Shown: positions 15,685-23,081 of the stretch, one piece after another
How positions within the stretch are numbered: the stretch's first letter is position 1
Layout: each line of letters starts with the position of its first letter
DNA from: an uncultured Collinsella sp.
GTDB lineage: Bacteria > Actinomycetota > Coriobacteriia > Coriobacteriales > Coriobacteriaceae
Direction of reading: 5' to 3'
Assembly (NCBI GenBank): GCA_900542945.1
Contig: UQPI01000004.1
Span: 3,727-67,726 of the forward strand
DNA length: 64,000 bases
Notes under the pieces: model-generated
Seen by the model: the letters and a program-made list of their open reading frames with translations, nothing else
What the model was told of the DNA's origin: nothing
Database searches by the model: none
Translations under genes and position numbers: made by a program

Positions 15685-18180
15685 TTAGCTAATTCCCACA
15701 AACATGCAGCCCGAGGTGGCGCCGCGCAGGCGGGCGGCCGGCTTGCGGCCGGCTTGAGCCGCCTCGACAGCGCGACGGACGCGAGCGACGGCACGGCCAA
15801 TCTCATCGGCCTCGAGCAAGGTTCCGTCGACCATAAGACGGCGCACGCCGGCATCGAGCAGCTGCGGAACTTGCGGCGTGAGGTCGATGGGGTAGGCGTC
15901 GTACAGGCGTGAGCGGCCGTGGATGTCGGTACGCACCGGCATGACCTTGCCGTCGATATTCTTGAGCGAGAGCTTGCGGGCACGCAGGCGGCAGTTGGCA
16001 CAATCGTGGATGCAGCCGTTGGCAACCTGCAGAATGCAATGCTCGCTTGTCATGACGCGCGGGCGGCCAAAGACGGTGATGCCCAGAGCCGCGGGCGCGG
16101 CGGTGCCGAGCGAGATAATCTCGTCGAGCGTGATCTCGGGCGAGAGCCAAAACGCACCGGCTCCGCGCTCGGCAAGCGCCTCCATGCAGGGCGTGTTGTG
16201 CACCGGCAGGCAAGAGCGAATCTCGGCCGTGGCGCCAACCTGGGCGGCCAGGGCAAGCTCAGAGATGTTGCCAATAGCGACCGTGGCGCCGGCAACAACC
16301 CATGGGTCAACGCGGACGTGGTCAACGGCGCGGCAGACCTCATCGAGCACGGGTACGATGCCCTGCTCAAACGTATCGGCGGGGGAGAGCTTGGCCGCAT
16401 CGAGTGCGTCGGTGGTCATGTAGATGCGCGTTGCACCCTCGGCGCGAGCGGCCTCGGCGGCCTCGAGCGAGGTGACGGTAGCGCAGATCTGCGGCTCATC
16501 GCGGTAGTGCTCGGGCGCGGGGCGGGAATCATTGGTGACAATCGCCGGTAGCTCGAGCGTGCGGGCGCGTTCCTCGTACGGTGCCAGAATGGCCTCTTCC
16601 AGCGCCTTACAAGCGGCGGCGCGCACCTTGTGCACGGCGGAAAAGCCCATGCCGCAACTCTCGTCGAGGGCCACGTCAAAGCTCGCGGCCTCAAAGGGAG
16701 AGGAGCCCATGCGCCCGACGTGCTCAACCAGATCGGATGCCTCGACGGCGCGGGTCTTGGCGGCCTCGACGGTGAAGCCTGTGGCGGTGGCGGTGAGCGC
16801 GGGGTCGTCACAGCAGGTGAGTGTGACAGTAAACGGCTTGCCCAGGCGCGCCACGACGGACACATCAACAGCGCGGCGGCGCAGCACATCGCGCTTGAGC
16901 GCGGCGCCGGCGGCGTCGATGGCACGCTGGCTGCGAATCACGCGGACGCGGCAGCCCTCGGGCATGCTACGGGGCACGCGACACTCGATAACATCGCCGG
17001 CAGCGGCATCATCGGCGGCAATGGTGGTCAGGAACTGGTCAAACTCGTTATCGTGGCGAAGCTCCAGCAGGTCGCCCTTGCCCACGGGCTCAAACAGCTC
17101 AATGCGGGCGATGGCGGCGCGGCGACGGCGGTCGTCGGGCTTGAGGCCGCGCACATCGCGGTTGGCCGGGCGGCTGCCCAGCACCGTGCCCACGATCTGG
17201 CCGCGGTTGTTGGAACGCTCATAGCTCATCATCTCGTCGCCCGAGGTGCCGTCCTGATAGGCGTGCGTAAAGTCGCGGTTAAAGCAGCGCTTGAGCTGGC
17301 GCTGGCGGGCGGCTTTCTCGTCCTTAGAGGTCGAAACATCGGCCAGCATATCGTCAATCTGATGACGATACACGTCGACGATGGAATACACGTAATCGGG
17401 AGCCTTCATGCGGCCCTCGAGCTTGAGCGATGCGGCGCCGGCGTCATACAGACGGCGAACGAGCTGCGAAGTGTTGGTGTCACGCGGGCATAGCGCACGC
17501 TCGCGGCCGGCAGGGGAGAGCGAGCGACCGTTCTCGTCGATCAGCTCGTAGGGCAAGCGGCAGGGCTGGGCGCACATGCCACGGTTGGCCGATCGTCCCG
17601 CCATGGCAAAGCTCGAAAGCAGACACAGGCCCGAGTAGCAAAAGCAGATGGCGCCATGGCTAAAGACCTCAAGGTCCACATCGGGCGCGGCGTCGTGGAT
17701 GGCGGCGATCTCGTCGATGGAGAGCTCGCGCGAGAGAGTCACGCGGTCGGCGCCCTGCTCACGGCACCAAAGGGTTCCGCGGTCGTCGTGGATGTTCGCC
17801 TGGGTCGAGATATGTGTCTCGATGCCGGGCATGGTGCGCTTGACCTCAAAGAACAGACCCCAGTCCTGGATAATGAAGGCATCGGCGCCCAGCGTGGAGC
17901 AGCGATGGATGAGTTGCAGCGCATCGCCCATCTCGGACTGCTTGATGACGATGTTGACCGTGACGTAGACGCGCGACCCGGCTAGATGCGCGGCGCGGCA
18001 GGCCTGCTCAAAGGCCTCGTCGGTAAAGTTGGTTGCCTTGCGGCGGGCGTTGAAGCTGCCCATGCCACAGTAGATGGCGTCTGCCCCCGCGGCGAGTGCG
18101 GCGGCAAAGGGCTCGGGCCCTCCGGCGGGCGCCAAAAGCTCGGGCCTGCGGTTGGTGGTTCGACTGGCGGTTGCGGTCAT
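15685..18180 (-). CDS. U32-family protein (RlhA/TrhP-like RNA hydroxylation)
   Basis: The 831-aa product opens PELLAPAGGPEPFAAALAAGADAIYCGMG and contains the U32 signature EVFSHGAICFCYSGLCLLSS with the Cys residues that bind an Fe-S cluster in relatives; further Cys clusters lie in CIHDCANCRLRA. U32 proteins were once called peptidases, but RlhA and TrhP support 23S rRNA cytidine or tRNA uridine hydroxylation using prephenate-derived chemistry. Co-transcription with rluA supports an RNA role. It is about 180 residues longer than the second U32 protein at 60687-62645. The start is the ATG at 18180, with AGGCAGGA upstream. Confidence 0.85.
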   Translation of the reverse strand: MTATASRTTNRRPELLAPAGGPEPFAAALAAGADAIYCGMGSFNARRKATNFTDEAFEQACRAAHLAGSRVYVTVNIVIKQSEMGDALQLIHRCSTLGADAFIIQDWGLFFEVKRTMPGIETHISTQANIHDDRGTLWCREQGADRVTLSRELSIDEIAAIHDAAPDVDLEVFSHGAICFCYSGLCLLSSFAMAGRSANRGMCAQPCRLPYELIDENGRSLSPAGRERALCPRDTNTSQLVRRLYDAGAASLKLEGRMKAPDYVYSIVDVYRHQIDDMLADVSTSKDEKAARQRQLKRCFNRDFTHAYQDGTSGDEMMSYERSNNRGQIVGTVLGSRPANRDVRGLKPDDRRRRAAIARIELFEPVGKGDLLELRHDNEFDQFLTTIAADDAAAGDVIECRVPRSMPEGCRVRVIRSQRAIDAAGAALKRDVLRRRAVDVSVVARLGKPFTVTLTCCDDPALTATATGFTVEAAKTRAVEASDLVEHVGRMGSSPFEAASFDVALDESCGMGFSAVHKVRAAACKALEEAILAPYEERARTLELPAIVTNDSRPAPEHYRDEPQICATVTSLEAAEAARAEGATRIYMTTDALDAAKLSPADTFEQGIVPVLDEVCRAVDHVRVDPWVVAGATVAIGNISELALAAQVGATAEIRSCLPVHNTPCMEALAERGAGAFWLSPEITLDEIISLGTAAPAALGITVFGRPRVMTSEHCILQVANGCIHDCANCRLRARKLSLKNIDGKVMPVRTDIHGRSRLYDAYPIDLTPQVPQLLDAGVRRLMVDGTLLEADEIGRAVARVRRAVEAAQAGRKPAARLRGATSGCMFVGIS

Positions 18181-18362
18181 ATCCTGCCTTTCAAAATGCT
18201 CAGATATTCAAAAGTATAGTGGTGCCGTTGCGGCAGGCGATGCCCGTGCTCCAAGCGGGATAAAGTCTTCAGCAGCTTGGGCTGGCTGACCTCGTGGAGA
18301 ACCGTTCAGCGGTTCGGGGAAACCGTTGGGCGATAAAATATTCTCGCAAGCTGATAATATTC
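18181..18362. other. Intergenic region with AATATTCT direct repeats
   Basis: There is no gene between the divergent U32 and ridA genes. AATATTCTCGCA (18337-18348) and AATATTCTTGCA (18356-18367) are near-identical 12-mers 19 bp apart; the second overlaps the -35 hexamer of the ridA promoter candidate. Confidence 0.4.
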
Positions 18363-18391
18363 TTGCATCAAACGGAAACCTTGAGTACTAT
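18363..18391 (+). promoter_or_regulatory. Sigma70-type promoter of ridA
   Basis: TTGCAT (18363-18368) and TACTAT (18386-18391) have a 17-bp spacer and lie about 90 bp before the ridA start. The 12-bp direct repeats overlapping the -35 box could be an operator. Confidence 0.55.
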
Positions 18392-18479
18392 CCCAATCAA
18401 GCGCGGTGTTCAGACCGAACTGTGCCTCCCGGTGTGAACGCCGCGCTCACGCTCTCTATTTGATCGTAAGGAGAAAAAC

Positions 18480-18857
18480 ATGAGCAAGACCGTCGTGTCT
18501 TCCGATAACGCACCCGCAGCCATCGGCCCGTATTCCCCCGGTATCCAGACTGGCAACATGGTGTTCCTGTCCGGCCAGCTGGGCATCGATCCCGCGACCG
18601 GCAAGCTGCCCGAGGGTGTCGAGGCCCAGGCCAAGCAGTCCCTCGCCAACGTCGAGGCTCTGCTGACCGCTGCCGGCGCCACGTTTGCCGATGTCGTCAA
18701 GACCACGGTCTACCTGGCCGACATCGCCGACTTTGCCGCCGTGAACGAGATTTACGCCTCCAAGTTCGAGGCTCCGTTCCCCGCGCGCAGCGCTTTCCAG
18801 GTTGCCGCCCTTCCGGCTGGCGGTCTGGTCGAGATCGAGGTTGTCGCCGCTCTCTAA
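18480..18857 (+). CDS. ridA: RidA-family reactive imine deaminase
   Basis: The 125-aa product matches the YjgF/YER057c/UK114 family: SSDNAPAAIGPYSPGIQTGN at the N-terminus and FPARSAFQVAALPAGGLVEIE at the end. The Arg in ARSAFQV corresponds to the catalytic arginine of RidA. It hydrolyses 2-aminoacrylate and related imines to 2-oxo acids and ammonia, protecting PLP enzymes. The nearby cluster encodes diaminopropionate ammonia-lyase, which makes such an intermediate, so the placement is meaningful. AAGGAG precedes the ATG. It has its own promoter and terminator. Confidence 0.92.
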   Translation: MSKTVVSSDNAPAAIGPYSPGIQTGNMVFLSGQLGIDPATGKLPEGVEAQAKQSLANVEALLTAAGATFADVVKTTVYLADIADFAAVNEIYASKFEAPFPARSAFQVAALPAGGLVEIEVVAAL

Positions 18858-18886
18858 GGTGTTGGTAACAACTAAACATGACATGC

Positions 18887-18925
18887 AAAAAGACCCTGCA
18901 GCGCGTGCGAGCTGCAGGGTCTTTT
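18887..18925. terminator. Bidirectional terminator between ridA and the YheO-type gene
   Basis: AGACCCTGCAGC and GCTGCAGGGTCT pair perfectly around an 8-nt loop, with A-run and T-run flanks. It sits between convergent genes and can serve both. Confidence 0.9.
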
Positions 18926-18979
18926 GTCAAGCGATGCGACAAAAATGATCCGTTTCCCTTCGTCCCCAAGGGATCACGT

Positions 18980-19636
18980 TTAGCCCTCCTTGCGAACTTT
19001 TTGCAGGTAGCGGTAGACGCTGGGCTCCGAGATGCCCAGCGCGGTGGCGGCGCAGGCCACGGCGCCCTTGAGCATAAACACGCCGTTGCCGTTGAGGTGG
19101 CGAATGACGTCCACGCGGTCGCTCTGGCCAAGCGACGCTACATCCAGCCCGCGCGCGCTCAGCAACTCGGCAATGCTGCGGTCGATGAGCTCCTGTGTGG
19201 ACTCCGAAAGGCTTTCGACCTCGATAGGGGCGGGCTCCGTGCGCGTCGGCGCCGCGTCGAAGCAGGCCATGAGCTGCTGTGCCATGGCGTTGATGGAGCG
19301 CACGGTCGAGAGGTCGGTGTTGACGCAGAGCATACCGACGATCTCGTTATCCTCGCGGATAAAGAACGTCGCGGACTCCAACGTCTTGCCGCCGGCACCG
19401 CGCCCCTCGTAGCCCGTAATAAACGGCAGGTCGCGATACTTGGGGTCGTGCATGATCTTGAGTGCCAGATCGGTGGCGGGGCCGCCGACCTTGCGGCCGC
19501 TCACGATGCCGTTGCGAATATCGACGATGGCGTGGTCGGGATCCGAGAAATCGTGCAGCACGATTTCGCTGTTTTTACCGAGTATCTGCTCCAGGAAATC
19601 GACCATCGGCAAAAAGCGACGTACGGTCTCGTTCAC
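18980..19636 (-). CDS. YheO/DauR-type regulator (PAS-like + HTH), copy 1
   Basis: The 218-aa product has an N-terminal YheO-like PAS domain (GKNSEIVLHDFSDPDHAIVDI, then SATFFIREDNEIVGMLCVN) and a C-terminal HTH (ACAATALGISEPSVYRYLQK). I place the start at GTG 19636, preceded by AAAGGAG at a normal distance; the longer frame to 19777 lacks a binding site. These regulators often control amino-acid or nucleobase catabolism. It is divergent from the NCS2 permease that starts purine part A, and a paralogue is divergent from part B, so each half has its own regulator. Confidence 0.82.
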   Translation of the reverse strand: MNETVRRFLPMVDFLEQILGKNSEIVLHDFSDPDHAIVDIRNGIVSGRKVGGPATDLALKIMHDPKYRDLPFITGYEGRGAGGKTLESATFFIREDNEIVGMLCVNTDLSTVRSINAMAQQLMACFDAAPTRTEPAPIEVESLSESTQELIDRSIAELLSARGLDVASLGQSDRVDVIRHLNGNGVFMLKGAVACAATALGISEPSVYRYLQKVRKEG

Positions 19637-19872
19637 GGGCAACTCCTTTGGGTGAAATCGGAAATGTTCATAACAATTTTTTCTCATGGTAACACGCTGC
19701 CCGTCATCTCGTATATCCGCAGGTACATTGCGTAATACAGACGAACGGTAGGATTTTGGCGGTAAGCGGTCGACCAAAAGAAAAGTTAGATGTTATTTTG
19801 ACCAGACACTTTCCTGACCTGCGGAAATGCGTTATCTCAGCTGAAGAATAGTCTGATAACAAAAAATTATTA
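19637..19872. other. Divergent control region, YheO-type gene / NCS2 permease
   Basis: The stretch is AT-rich for this genome and holds no gene. It must contain the minus-strand promoter of the regulator. AACAAA followed by TTATTA at 19858-19872 resembles, imperfectly, the AACAAA-N3-TTTGTT sites upstream of part B. Confidence 0.4.
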
Positions 19873-19901
19873 TTGAGAATGAGAATCATCTTTAATACGA
19901 T
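19873..19901 (+). promoter_or_regulatory. Promoter of purine part A overlapping a Fur-like box
   Basis: TTGAGA (19873-19878) and TACGAT (19896-19901) are 17 bp apart, about 90 bp before the permease start. GAGAATGAGAATCATCTTT within it matches the 19-bp Fur consensus GATAATGATAATCATTATC at 14 positions, including two GAnAAT hexamers. Iron control would make sense for a cluster of Fe-S enzymes, but this is sequence resemblance only. Confidence 0.4.
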
Positions 19902-19988
19902 ATGCAACGAAGGCACAACCTCAACCCCGCACTGCGTCACAATAGAGCGTTAGATGCGAAAACAACTACTTCGAGGATTGGTGGTCAA

Positions 19989-21383
19989 ATGACCCAGGAG
20001 ACGGTTACGAACGGCACTGAAGCCCTGTTCACTCGCGAAGGCATGCCTCCCGTTAAGGAAATGATCCCGTGTGCCCTTCAGCACGTACTGGCATCGTTTG
20101 CCGGCATCATTACCCCGGCGGTCATCATGGCCGGCGTCTACGGCTTTAATAGCCAGCAGAGCACCGACATCATCCAGGTCGCGCTCATTCTTTCGGCGAT
20201 CGATACGGCCCTTCAGGCCTTCGCTCCCTTCCGTCGCATCGGCGGCGGCCTGCCCATCGTCATGGGCGTTTCGTTCGCGTTCCTGCCGGCCCTGCAGGCC
20301 ATGGGCGCCTCGGGCTTTAGCTTTGGTGCGCTGCTGGGCGGCGAGATCGTCGGCGGCGCCGTCGCGGTCCTCTTTGGTCTGGCCTACAGCAAGATCAAGT
20401 GGCTGTTCCCGCCCGTCGTGACCGGTACGGTCATCTTCTCCATCGGCGTTTCGCTGTATCCCACGGCCGTCAAGTATATGGCCGGCGGTATGGGTACGCC
20501 GCTGTGGGGCACCCCGCAGGCCTGGTGCGTCGCTCTTATCACCTTCGCCGTGGTCTTTGCGCTCGCCAACTTTGGCAAGGGCACGCTCAAGCTGGGATCC
20601 GTGTTCTTTGGCATGATCGTTGGCATGATCGTCTCCATCCCCTTTGGCATGATCGACTTCTCCAGCGTCGCCACCGCTCAGGTCTTCGCCCTTCCCAAGC
20701 TCATGCCCTACGCGCTCGAGTTTGATCCCGAGGTCTGCATTACCCTCGCCGTCGTGTTCCCCATGGTTGCCATCCAGGTTATCGGTGACGTCTCCGCCGC
20801 CTGCCTGGGCTCCATCGACCGTATGCCCACCGAGCGCGAGCTTTCCGGCGCTATCGTGTCCCAGGGCCTCACCTCTATGGTCGGCGGCCTGCTGGGCGGT
20901 CTTCCCACCAGCGCCCTTGGCCAGAACGTGGGCATCATCTGCTCCAACAAGGTCGTCAACAAGTGGGTCTTTGTGATCATCGCGGCCGTCTTTGCCATCG
21001 CCGGCCTGTTCCCGCAGCTCTCTGCCGTCCTTTCCGCTATCCCGCAGCCCGTCATCGGCGGCGCGACCGTCGGCGTCTTTGGCACCATCACCATGAACGG
21101 CGTGCGCATGTTCACCCGCGAGGGCCTCACGCAGCGCACTACCACCATCGTCGGTACCTCCGTCGTCTTTGGCCTGGGTATCTGGATGGCCAGCGGCTGC
21201 CTTGCCGGCGAGGGTATGCCCACCTGGGTGTCCACCGTCATCGGCTCCAACGCCGTGACCCCCACCGCCATCATGGCCATCGTGCTCAATCTGATCCTTC
21301 CGCAGACGCCGGTCGTGGCTCAGCACATCGATGCCGCCAAGGACGCTGCCGTGGATCTGGTCTTGCCCGAGAGCAAGAAGTAA
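19989..21383 (+). CDS. NCS2-family purine (xanthine/urate) permease
   Basis: The 464-aa product has about 12-14 hydrophobic segments and the NCS2 motifs ALQHVLASFAGIITP near the N-terminus and GGLLGGLPTSALGQNVGII in the core. It imports nucleobases with protons or sodium across the cytoplasmic membrane. Position at the head of the purine cluster points to xanthine, urate or related purines rather than uracil. The ATG at 19989 has GAGGATTGGTGG upstream; an ATG at 19902 has no site. It is followed by a 194-bp structured gap before ssnA. Confidence 0.88.
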   Translation: MTQETVTNGTEALFTREGMPPVKEMIPCALQHVLASFAGIITPAVIMAGVYGFNSQQSTDIIQVALILSAIDTALQAFAPFRRIGGGLPIVMGVSFAFLPALQAMGASGFSFGALLGGEIVGGAVAVLFGLAYSKIKWLFPPVVTGTVIFSIGVSLYPTAVKYMAGGMGTPLWGTPQAWCVALITFAVVFALANFGKGTLKLGSVFFGMIVGMIVSIPFGMIDFSSVATAQVFALPKLMPYALEFDPEVCITLAVVFPMVAIQVIGDVSAACLGSIDRMPTERELSGAIVSQGLTSMVGGLLGGLPTSALGQNVGIICSNKVVNKWVFVIIAAVFAIAGLFPQLSAVLSAIPQPVIGGATVGVFGTITMNGVRMFTREGLTQRTTTIVGTSVVFGLGIWMASGCLAGEGMPTWVSTVIGSNAVTPTAIMAIVLNLILPQTPVVAQHIDAAKDAAVDLVLPESKK

Positions 21384-21397
21384 CCAATTCGGTGCTA

Positions 21398-21564
21398 TTC
21401 GTCGGCGGACGCATCGCCTCGTCCGCCGACGTCATGCGGCGCCAAGCCGCACTTCAAAGGGTTGTCCCTTTGGTGAAGCGTTGACGGGAGAGGGCCCGTT
21501 TCCGGTGTAGGCCGGCGCTTCGCACTCCGCCATGTCAGAGGTGTCAAACCCCGCCTCTGATGTT
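21398..21564 (+). other. Structured leader between permease and ssnA
   Basis: Successive hairpins are visible: CGTCGGCGGACG/CGTCCGCCGACG (perfect 12 bp, 21398-21431), TGCGGC/GCCGCA, AAAGGG/CCCTTT, and TCAGAGG/CCTCTGA just before the ssnA ribosome binding site. No known riboswitch consensus was recognised, and there is no T-run terminator. They may separate expression of permease and enzymes. Confidence 0.45.
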
Positions 21565-21577
21565 GAAGGGAGCATCC

Positions 21578-22933
21578 ATGCTTCTGGTCGCTAACGGTTC
21601 CGTTTTTACCCGCAACGCTCAGACCCCGTTTATTCCAAACGGTGCGGTCGCCATTGACGGAGATACGATCGTCGAAGTGGGCCCCGAGTGCGAGCTCAAG
21701 GCCAAGTACCCGGATGCCGAGTACGTCGACGCCCAGGGCAACCTCATCATGCCCGGACTCATCAACTGCCACACCCACATCTACTCGGGTCTGGCCCGCG
21801 GCCTTGCCATTAAGGGCTGCAACCCCACCAACTTCCTGGAGAATCTTGAGCAGCAGTGGTGGAAGATCGACGACAACCTGACGCTCGACGGCACCAAGGC
21901 CAGCGCCTATGCCACGATTCTTGACTCCATCCGCGATGGCGTCACCACGATCTTCGATCACCACGCGAGCTTCTGCGAGATCCCAGGCAGCCTCTTTACC
22001 ATTAAGGATGCAGCTCAGGAGCTGGGCATGCGTTCGTGCCTGTGCTACGAGGTCTCCGACCGCCGCGGTCAGGAAAAATGCGACCAGGCCATTGCCGAGA
22101 ACGCCGAGTTTGCCCAGTGGGCCGCCAAGGAGCGTCGCGATAACGACAACCACATGATTGCCGCCATGTTTGGCGGTCACGCCACCTTTACGCTGTCGGA
22201 CGAGACCATGGACAAGATGGCCGAGGCCAACAACGGTCTGACCGGCTTCCACATCCATGTGTGCGAGGGCATGAATGACGTGTGGGATTCCCGCCTCAAC
22301 CGCGGCGGCATCAGCCCCGTCGAGCGCCTGCTGCAACACAATCTGCTGGGTCCCGACACCATGCTCGGCCACTGCATCCACGTGACGCCCGCCGAGATGG
22401 ACATCGTCAAGGAGTCCGGCACCTGGCTCGTCAACAACCCCGAATCCAATATGGACAACGCCGTGGGCTGCGCCCCCGTGCTCGAGTTCTTCCGCCGCGG
22501 CATCCCCGTGTGCATGGGCACCGACGCCTACACCCACGATATGCTCGAGAGCCTTAAGGTCTTCCTGATCATTCAGCGCCACAACGCCGCTATGCCCAAC
22601 GTGGGCTGGTGCGAGGCCATGACCATGCTGTTCGAGAACAACGCCAAGATGGCGAGCAAGTACTTCGATCGCAGGCTCGGTGTGCTCGAGGCCGGGGCTG
22701 CCGCCGACGTCATCGTTATGGACTACAAGCCCTTTACGCCGCTGAGCGAGGAGAACATCGACGGCCACATGCTTTTTGGCATGATGGGCAAAAACTGCCG
22801 CACCACCATCATCAACGGCCGCGTCCTGTACAAGGATCGCGAGTTTGTCGGTATCGATGAAGAAAAGATCAACGCGTGGACCATGGCTGAGTCCAAGAAG
22901 CTCTGGAGCACGCTCAACGATCGCACCTACTAA
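21578..22933 (+). CDS. ssnA: SsnA-type amidohydrolase
   Basis: The 451-aa metal-dependent amidohydrolase has NCHTHIYSGL (His65, His67) and later metal ligands in HIHVCEG and GTDAYTHDM. Members deaminate or hydrolyse purine-like rings; SsnA is a fixed part of the purine/selenium-dependent Mo-hydroxylase cluster beside YgfK. I chose ATG 21578 with GAAGGGAG upstream over the ATG at 21560, which lies before that site. The YgfK gene follows after 148 bp with a long hairpin between. Confidence 0.9.
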   Translation: MLLVANGSVFTRNAQTPFIPNGAVAIDGDTIVEVGPECELKAKYPDAEYVDAQGNLIMPGLINCHTHIYSGLARGLAIKGCNPTNFLENLEQQWWKIDDNLTLDGTKASAYATILDSIRDGVTTIFDHHASFCEIPGSLFTIKDAAQELGMRSCLCYEVSDRRGQEKCDQAIAENAEFAQWAAKERRDNDNHMIAAMFGGHATFTLSDETMDKMAEANNGLTGFHIHVCEGMNDVWDSRLNRGGISPVERLLQHNLLGPDTMLGHCIHVTPAEMDIVKESGTWLVNNPESNMDNAVGCAPVLEFFRRGIPVCMGTDAYTHDMLESLKVFLIIQRHNAAMPNVGWCEAMTMLFENNAKMASKYFDRRLGVLEAGAAADVIVMDYKPFTPLSEENIDGHMLFGMMGKNCRTTIINGRVLYKDREFVGIDEEKINAWTMAESKKLWSTLNDRTY

Positions 22934-22948
22934 TTACAAGTAGATTCG

Positions 22949-22984
22949 CGCGCGTCGGATGTTTCGCCGCATCCGGCGCGCGCA
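22949..22984 (+). other. Long hairpin between ssnA and ygfK
   Basis: GCGCGCGTCGGATG pairs with CATCCGGCGCGCGC (13 of 14, the remaining pair G-T) around an 8-nt loop. There is no T-run, so it may stabilise an mRNA end or attenuate rather than terminate. Confidence 0.6.
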
Positions 22985-23081
22985 TGGGCGGCCTCCGCGG
23001 GGTCGCCGGCGCTGTGCCAGCGCTACACCGTATTTGCGCCCGCCGCGCGGTCTCGCCGGGCGTTACAGAGAGGAGCTCATT

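Noticed and set aside
21398..21431. Perfect 12-bp hairpin after the permease as an intrinsic terminator
   Set aside because: No T run follows the stem, so it was listed only as part of a structured leader.
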